From Bacteroidaceae bacterium (GTDB lineage Bacteria; Bacteroidota; Bacteroidia; Bacteroidales; Bacteroidaceae), in contig JAGCWG010000270.1 of assembly GCA_017961965.1 (NCBI GenBank), positions 1-19,055 of the forward strand: a DNA stretch of 19,055 nucleotides, given 5' to 3'. The notes under the pieces were generated by a model that saw only the letters and a program-made list of their open reading frames with translations, was not told the origin of the DNA and did not search any database. Shown piece by piece: positions 15,217 through 19,055 of the stretch (position 1 is the stretch's first letter; every line of letters starts with the position of its first letter). Both the position numbers and the translations under genes were made by a program.

Positions 15217-17850
15217 TTACTTTACAGCAATCTTGCGAACGTCATTTCCTTCACGGATGACATAGATGCCAGACTTGCCTGCCTCTTTCACTCTGCGACC
15301 GTCAATTGAATAGACAGCCTTGCTTCCAGCCTCGCTACATGGAGCAACGATAGCATCAGTAGTGGCATCCTTGTATGTAAGATGAGCAGTCACGAGGAAT
15401 GATGCTGCCTCATCAACATTTTCATACCAAGTATATGTACCAAGTGGCTTATAATTTTCATCCTCATCTTCCAAATAATGGAACGTAGAATTGAATGAGC
15501 CAGGTTCACGACGGACGGCGAACATCATCACGAGATCATTTGAGCCTGAGTTAGGGAATCCAGATACTGTGATGAAGAAATCGCTGTTAATATCAACTGA
15601 CTCTCCGAAAGCAAAGTCTGTACCCAAGATATCATTATCGGCATATTTGAGTTCTGAAATCTTGAGACTCTTACTTACAACAGCCTTGCCCGGCATACCT
15701 TTCTCGTCTGGGAAACAGAGCGAAACGGTGATGGGAGAATCTGGTGTATCTGTTGAGACATAACCGAAATAGACAGTTACGCTATCAACACTTGCAGGAA
15801 CTAATGGCTTGTGGAAACGCTCAGCAAATGATTTCATACCGAGCCAGTTTGTTCCGCCATAGTAGCCAAAGGAAGAAAGACTTATCCTGTCGATGCCATT
15901 CAACTCCTCAGCCTTGACGTTCCACACATCCTGTGAACCACCAGCCTGAATAGCATTTATAACCTCATCATTGCTGCTACCTGCAACATTGCTAACCGTG
16001 AGCTTTGCACCGTACTTGCCTTGTTTTATGTATGTAACAGTTGGAGTAGCCTCTTTACTTGTCAATACGTCTGTACCATCAAAAGTCCAGTTATACTCTG
16101 TTGGATGTCCCAGTGACTCATTTGTGAACTTAACTGGCACGTTAGTTGGAACAAATGCCATAACCCATGGCGAGCTGTATGCACCCTCGATTGAGCCTAT
16201 CAAAGCTGTTGGAGCCTGTTCCTTTACGATGACAACCTTCTCCCTTACTACCTTGCTCTCCTCCTCGCCCTTACGGACAACGAGAGTTACGGAATATTCT
16301 CCTGAAGTGCTGTAAGTAACGACAGGCTCTGCCTCCGTGCTTGTTGTAACGTCAGCACCCTCAAATGTCCATTCATAAGACTCTGGAGTGCCCTCACCAG
16401 TACTCTTGAATTTAACTTTCTGGCCAACGACAACATTTATCTTGGCATCACTTGACTCAGACATCTGATTAAGTGTGAAGCCATCGATGCTCATGTTATC
16501 ACCATTTATGCCTTCATATATAAATTCAAACGCACATTCGTGACCAGCATACTTTGAAAGGTCAGCATTGAACTTAACCCAGTTAGGACCGACGAAACCT
16601 GTTTCCTGTGCCCAATTGAAGCCATCAACAAGAGTCTCCTTCTGCTGGTTGTTGCCCATATCATAGATGTTCAACTTCCATTTACCATCAATAACCCATA
16701 CTCCATGGAAGCAAGCATAGAACTCCACCTCACTATTAGGAAGAACAGTTATTAATGGAGACACGGCACGTTCAGCCTGCGTTGTCTCGCTTGCTATAAT
16801 TGAGAGAGAGTACTTGCTTAGAGGGTCAAAGACCGTGAAAGGCTTAACGCCTTGATTATATGGAGCTGCAGAAAGAGTCCAAGATGATTCGTTTATACCA
16901 TAATACTTCCAGAGGCCAGCCTCATCCATTGAATCCCATCCCATCTTATAGTATGACGTCTTGCTCATATCTGACGTAAAATCAGCCTTGAGAGGAGTGT
17001 TGTCAACAGGATCAGGTGTCACAGGCTTTGGCACCATCTTGATTGTGTATGAAGCAGTATCTCTACGATACTCATCATTTCCTGCAAAGATAGCATATAT
17101 GATAGCCTCACCCTCAGAACCAACAGAATAGACATCACCATTCTGGTCAGGAATAGCAATAGTCTTGTCCGAAGACTTATAGACAATTGGAGAGACATTA
17201 AAAGGATTAGTGAGAGGATTGTTCACAGGATTCTCATTGTCATCTACATACATTGAAGCCTCCTTTACCGCAAATTCAATTTTTGGATCCTTGAGAACGA
17301 CAGGAACGACCGAACCACCCTCATACTCCACAGTCATAGCTGTGAAAATAATAATACCTGGATTCTCTGCATCTTGGTCGAGGATTACCTCAAGATTGCC
17401 AGCTTCGGCAGCATCTTCCGCTGGTACAAAGTTATATGTCGTTTCATTATGAGAAAGAGTAGAAGCAGAGCCATACTCTTTATTATTAACCTTCACACTG
17501 AGTTTCACATTCTGTGATTCAGTCTTGTTTTTGGCAACGATGCTCACCTTATTTATCTTTCCCGAGAACCCACGAGTGGACATGACCCCATGATAAACAG
17601 GATTCAAGCTTGTACCAAACTGCTGACCAACAGCCGCGAAAACAATTGCATAACTGTTGGAATCAAACTTCCAATCGATTCCATTTATTTCCGCCTCAAG
17701 GGATAACTTATCCTTCTTAGTGTTATAGAATCCCTGGCCACCTTCTGCCTTTTTCTTGTTCCAAGTGTATGTCCACGTCTCTGCCTGTGCAGAAACAGAA
17801 AAGGCGAACAATACAGTAAGGACATAGATTAATGTCGAAATTTTCTTCAT
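15217..17850 (-). CDS. Large secreted PKD-domain protein with T9SS-like C-terminus
   Basis: An 877-residue exported protein. ATG at 17850 begins the signal peptide MKKISTLIYVLTVLFAFSVS-AQA; the frame runs further up to 18063 but that part carries no signal and is ignored. Regions: a beta-sandwich-like domain at about 22-178; an Ig/Big-like linker at about 188-272; a jelly-roll/'cleaved adhesin'-like module at about 288-462 (WDSMDEAGLWKYYG, NGDNMSIDGFTL); two PKD domains at about 470-545 and 548-635 (YEWTFEGADV, YNWTFDGTDV, GEYSVTLVV, GKYGAKLTVSN); a second beta-rich domain; and a C-terminal tail 845-877 with VYSIDGRRV, GIYVIREG and VRKIAVK, like type IX secretion sorting domains. No catalytic motif was recognised. 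Likely surface-bound or secreted, perhaps adhesin-like. It stands alone between the hrpB terminator and the 11-bp repeat region. Confidence 0.85.
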   Translation of the reverse strand: MKKISTLIYVLTVLFAFSVSAQAETWTYTWNKKKAEGGQGFYNTKKDKLSLEAEINGIDWKFDSNSYAIVFAAVGQQFGTSLNPVYHGVMSTRGFSGKINKVSIVAKNKTESQNVKLSVKVNNKEYGSASTLSHNETTYNFVPAEDAAEAGNLEVILDQDAENPGIIIFTAMTVEYEGGSVVPVVLKDPKIEFAVKEASMYVDDNENPVNNPLTNPFNVSPIVYKSSDKTIAIPDQNGDVYSVGSEGEAIIYAIFAGNDEYRRDTASYTIKMVPKPVTPDPVDNTPLKADFTSDMSKTSYYKMGWDSMDEAGLWKYYGINESSWTLSAAPYNQGVKPFTVFDPLSKYSLSIIASETTQAERAVSPLITVLPNSEVEFYACFHGVWVIDGKWKLNIYDMGNNQQKETLVDGFNWAQETGFVGPNWVKFNADLSKYAGHECAFEFIYEGINGDNMSIDGFTLNQMSESSDAKINVVVGQKVKFKSTGEGTPESYEWTFEGADVTTSTEAEPVVTYSTSGEYSVTLVVRKGEEESKVVREKVVIVKEQAPTALIGSIEGAYSSPWVMAFVPTNVPVKFTNESLGHPTEYNWTFDGTDVLTSKEATPTVTYIKQGKYGAKLTVSNVAGSSNDEVINAIQAGGSQDVWNVKAEELNGIDRISLSSFGYYGGTNWLGMKSFAERFHKPLVPASVDSVTVYFGYVSTDTPDSPITVSLCFPDEKGMPGKAVVSKSLKISELKYADNDILGTDFAFGESVDINSDFFITVSGFPNSGSNDLVMMFAVRREPGSFNSTFHYLEDEDENYKPLGTYTWYENVDEAASFLVTAHLTYKDATTDAIVAPCSEAGSKAVYSIDGRRVKEAGKSGIYVIREGNDVRKIAVK

Positions 17851-18067
17851 GCTTTTTACTTTATTAATACTTACGTTTTCATAAATTATTTCGCAAATTT
17901 CACTTTTTTTTCGCACCTTACAAAACAAATCGCCATTATTCTGCACTTTTCGATTATAAAATGTAAAATAATTAGACTGTAGTAGCAAGTAATGCACACT
18001 TAAAAGACAGATAAGTAACTTGTTTCTGTAAGTTAACCACGTTGAACCTTTAAGGTGCATCATTACT

Positions 18068-18210
18068 AATTACTCGTTAATTTCCCGTTGTGATAACGTC
18101 ATGCCTCCGTTCATCCTCCGTTATATTTCCGTTGTTTATCTGTTCCGAAACGGAGGCATCCTGGAGTCACTTCGGTATCACTACGAAGTCACTACGGAGT
18201 CATGACATAG
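18068..18210. repeat. Thirteen degenerate 11-bp units in exact register
   Basis: The 143 bp divide into 13 consecutive 11-bp units. Units at 18068, 18079, 18101, 18112, 18123 and 18134 end in GTT, mostly as TCCGTT (for example CATCCTCCGTT at 18112). Units at 18145 and 18156 end in GGAG. Units at 18167, 18178 and 18189 begin TCAC (TCACTACGAAG, TCACTACGGAG), and that at 18200 begins TCAT. An 11-bp inverted repeat is embedded: ATGCCTCCGTT (18101-18111) with AACGGAGGCAT (18149-18159). The block is richer in G/C than its flanks. Function unknown. Confidence 0.8.
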
Positions 18211-18284
18211 CTTTTGTAAACCTTAACAAGATGGCCATTTGCAAAACTTGAATACAAAATCATTAAAATATTCATTGATTTTTT

Positions 18285-18315
18285 TTGGAGCAAATCAATA
18301 AATAGCGTAACTTTG
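18285..18315 (+). promoter_or_regulatory. Promoter of ssrA
   Basis: TTGG (18285-18288), a 19-bp spacer, and TAACTTTG (18308-18315) make a full Bacteroidetes vegetative promoter. The predicted start near 18322 leaves about 120 nt of leader to be removed before the mature tmRNA 5' end at 18443. Confidence 0.82.
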
Positions 18316-18442
18316 CACAGGAAAATCAAATAATTATCGCCGATAGATGTACCAGAGCATGTACTTCTTACGGCAGAATTCATAAACATTTCCACATGAG
18401 TATTCATTAATAGAAATGATTCTCAGAACAATATCATTTGTC

Positions 18443-18836
18443 GGGGCTGACTGGATTTGACAGCGAGATGAAGTGGTATGTAAGCATGCAGTGAGTCGCT
18501 GGCCCTCACTATAATATCAGTCTGCAAAAGTTTAATTGGCGAAAATTCTTACGCTCTCGCTGCTTAATCGAAGTATAGTAGATTAGCCTTATTTCCTTGC
18601 CAGGCGAGGAAACGAGACATCGCCCTGGAAGCTGTTGTTCCGAAGCGTCCAGATCAGCGGTGCTAAAAATTCGGGAATAGTCCTACGTAGCCTCATGCGT
18701 AGGATGAAATTTAGAGGATAAGGATGTGATTGGTGGTTCAGGTCTTGTCACATCACGAAAACCGAAGTCTGAAATAAGCATGTAGAAAGCGTATGGCTTC
18801 CTTGTTTGGACGAGGGTTCAATCCCCTCCAGCTCCA
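18443..18836 (+). ncRNA. ssrA: tmRNA (transfer-messenger RNA)
   Basis: One-piece tmRNA of about 394 nt that rescues stalled ribosomes by trans-translation with SmpB. The 5' end GGGGCTGACTGGATTTGACA is the highly conserved tmRNA start; its first seven bases (18443-18449) pair with CAGCTCC (18829-18835), with one G-U pair, to form the acceptor stem. The T-arm is GAGGG-TTCAATC-CCCTC (18812-18828). The tag reading frame at 18538-18567 is GGC GAA AAT TCT TAC then codons for ALAA and TAA, giving GENSYALAA, close to the Bacteroidetes-type GENNYALAA. The discriminator A18836 is followed by CAA, so the 3' CCA is not encoded and must be added. Pseudoknots were not modelled. Confidence 0.97.
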
Positions 18837-18852
18837 CAAAAAATATCAAAAA

Positions 18853-18886
18853 AGGCTTAGTTGCGTTGTGCAACTAAGCCTCTTTT
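18853..18886 (+). terminator. Terminator of ssrA
   Basis: AGGCTTAGTTGC (18853-18864) and GCAACTAAGCCT (18870-18881) form a perfect 12-bp stem with loop GTTGT, followed by CTTTT. A-rich sequence before it gives T residues on the minus strand, so it may also end the acetyltransferase transcript. Confidence 0.92.
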
Positions 18887-18953
18887 CTTGTATGGATGTA
18901 AGATTACTCGGTCTCTGTTGCAACAGAACCACTATAAAAGTTAGTTACATAAC

Positions 18954-19055
18954 TTACAGGCTTACCTTCTGGTATGCCAGTCGTTCGTCTCCAGATAGCA
19001 AATATATTATTCCGCAGTAAGTGAAACCATGCTTCAGCAGGTTGTGCTGCATGAT
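18954..19055 (-). CDS. GNAT-family acetyltransferase, C-terminal fragment at window edge
   Basis: The minus strand is open from the window end to a TAA at 18956-18954, giving 33 residues: HNLLKHGFTYCGIIYL, then LSGDERLAYQKVSL. The pattern LLKHGF-x-YCGIIYL-x5-R-LAYQK is typical of the last strand/helix of GNAT N-acetyltransferases of the RimI-like type found in Bacteroidetes and Firmicutes. Only the tail is visible, so the acetyl-CoA-binding motif and the substrate cannot be judged. It converges on ssrA. Confidence 0.72.
   Translation of the reverse strand: MMQHNLLKHGFTYCGIIYLLSGDERLAYQKVSL

Larger units (their letters stand above)
17851..18442. other. Gene-free stretch between the PKD protein and tmRNA genes
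   Basis: From 17851 to about 18056 it is A/T-rich 5' flank of the minus-strand PKD gene; only a weak -7-like TACATTTT (17965-17958, minus) is seen. 18068-18210 is the 11-bp repeat array. 18285-18315 is the ssrA promoter, followed by about 120 nt of tmRNA leader. That leader includes a 12-codon ATG frame at 18347-18385 (MYQSMYFLRQNS) which I do not call as a gene. Confidence 0.6.

Noticed and set aside
17851..18063. A 71-residue N-terminal extension of the PKD protein reading frame
   Set aside because: A standard signal peptide begins at the internal ATG at 17850; the extension reads A/T-rich upstream sequence and has no family features.
18192..18407. Minus-strand frame of 71 codons
   Set aside because: It crosses the ssrA promoter and the 11-bp repeats, has no family features and no promoter of its own.
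18793..19020. Plus-strand frame of 75 codons starting inside the tmRNA 3' end
   Set aside because: It overlaps the tmRNA, its terminator and the antisense acetyltransferase end.

Overview
The window looks like a chromosomal segment of a Bacteroidales bacterium, most likely Prevotella or a close relative. Signs of this are Bacteroidetes-type promoters (-33 TTTG/TTGG/TTGA, 19-bp spacer, -7 TAnnTTTG), starts without Shine-Dalgarno sequences, the lipobox lipoproteins, the type III glutamine synthetase, the FISUMP, DUF4491 and 6-bladed-propeller families, and a tmRNA tag ending in YALAA. Family names come from recognising motifs by eye; no search was run.

Layout. 2-1279: 3' part of guaA (GMP synthase). 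1366-2181: an orphan Wza-like polysaccharide export lipoprotein, closed by a strong terminator. 2360-4549: glnN, preceded by three direct repeats spaced 21 bp. 4765-6354: a fimbrillin-like/FISUMP lipoprotein, followed by a 4 x 23-bp palindromic repeat and a bidirectional terminator. 6597-8370 (minus strand): a flavodiiron protein (fprA), its probable electron donor rubredoxin (52 aa), and a small Cys/Trp-rich protein that probably shares a transcript with rubredoxin. 8476-8916: secreted DUF2147 protein. 9016-9999 (minus): secreted CE1-type esterase. 10375-10671 (minus): DUF4491 membrane protein. 10948-15084 (plus): probable operon of a Dabb protein, a propeller lipoprotein, an undescribed 45-aa ORF and the helicase hrpB, the last two joined by an overlapping TAGTG. 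15217-17850 (minus): large secreted PKD-domain protein with a T9SS-like C-terminus. 18443-18836: tmRNA (ssrA) with its own promoter and terminator. 18954-19055 (minus): C-terminal end of a GNAT acetyltransferase.

Most of this is ordinary housekeeping and envelope content. Rubredoxin and FprA form an oxygen/NO detoxification pair on two adjacent transcripts. No defence system, integrase, transposase or CRISPR array is visible. The least explained signals are non-coding: several short-period degenerate repeat arrays (10-, 11-, 21- and 23-bp periods, close to whole helical turns) in separate intergenic gaps, and the two small proteins at 8125-8370 and 12425-12562.
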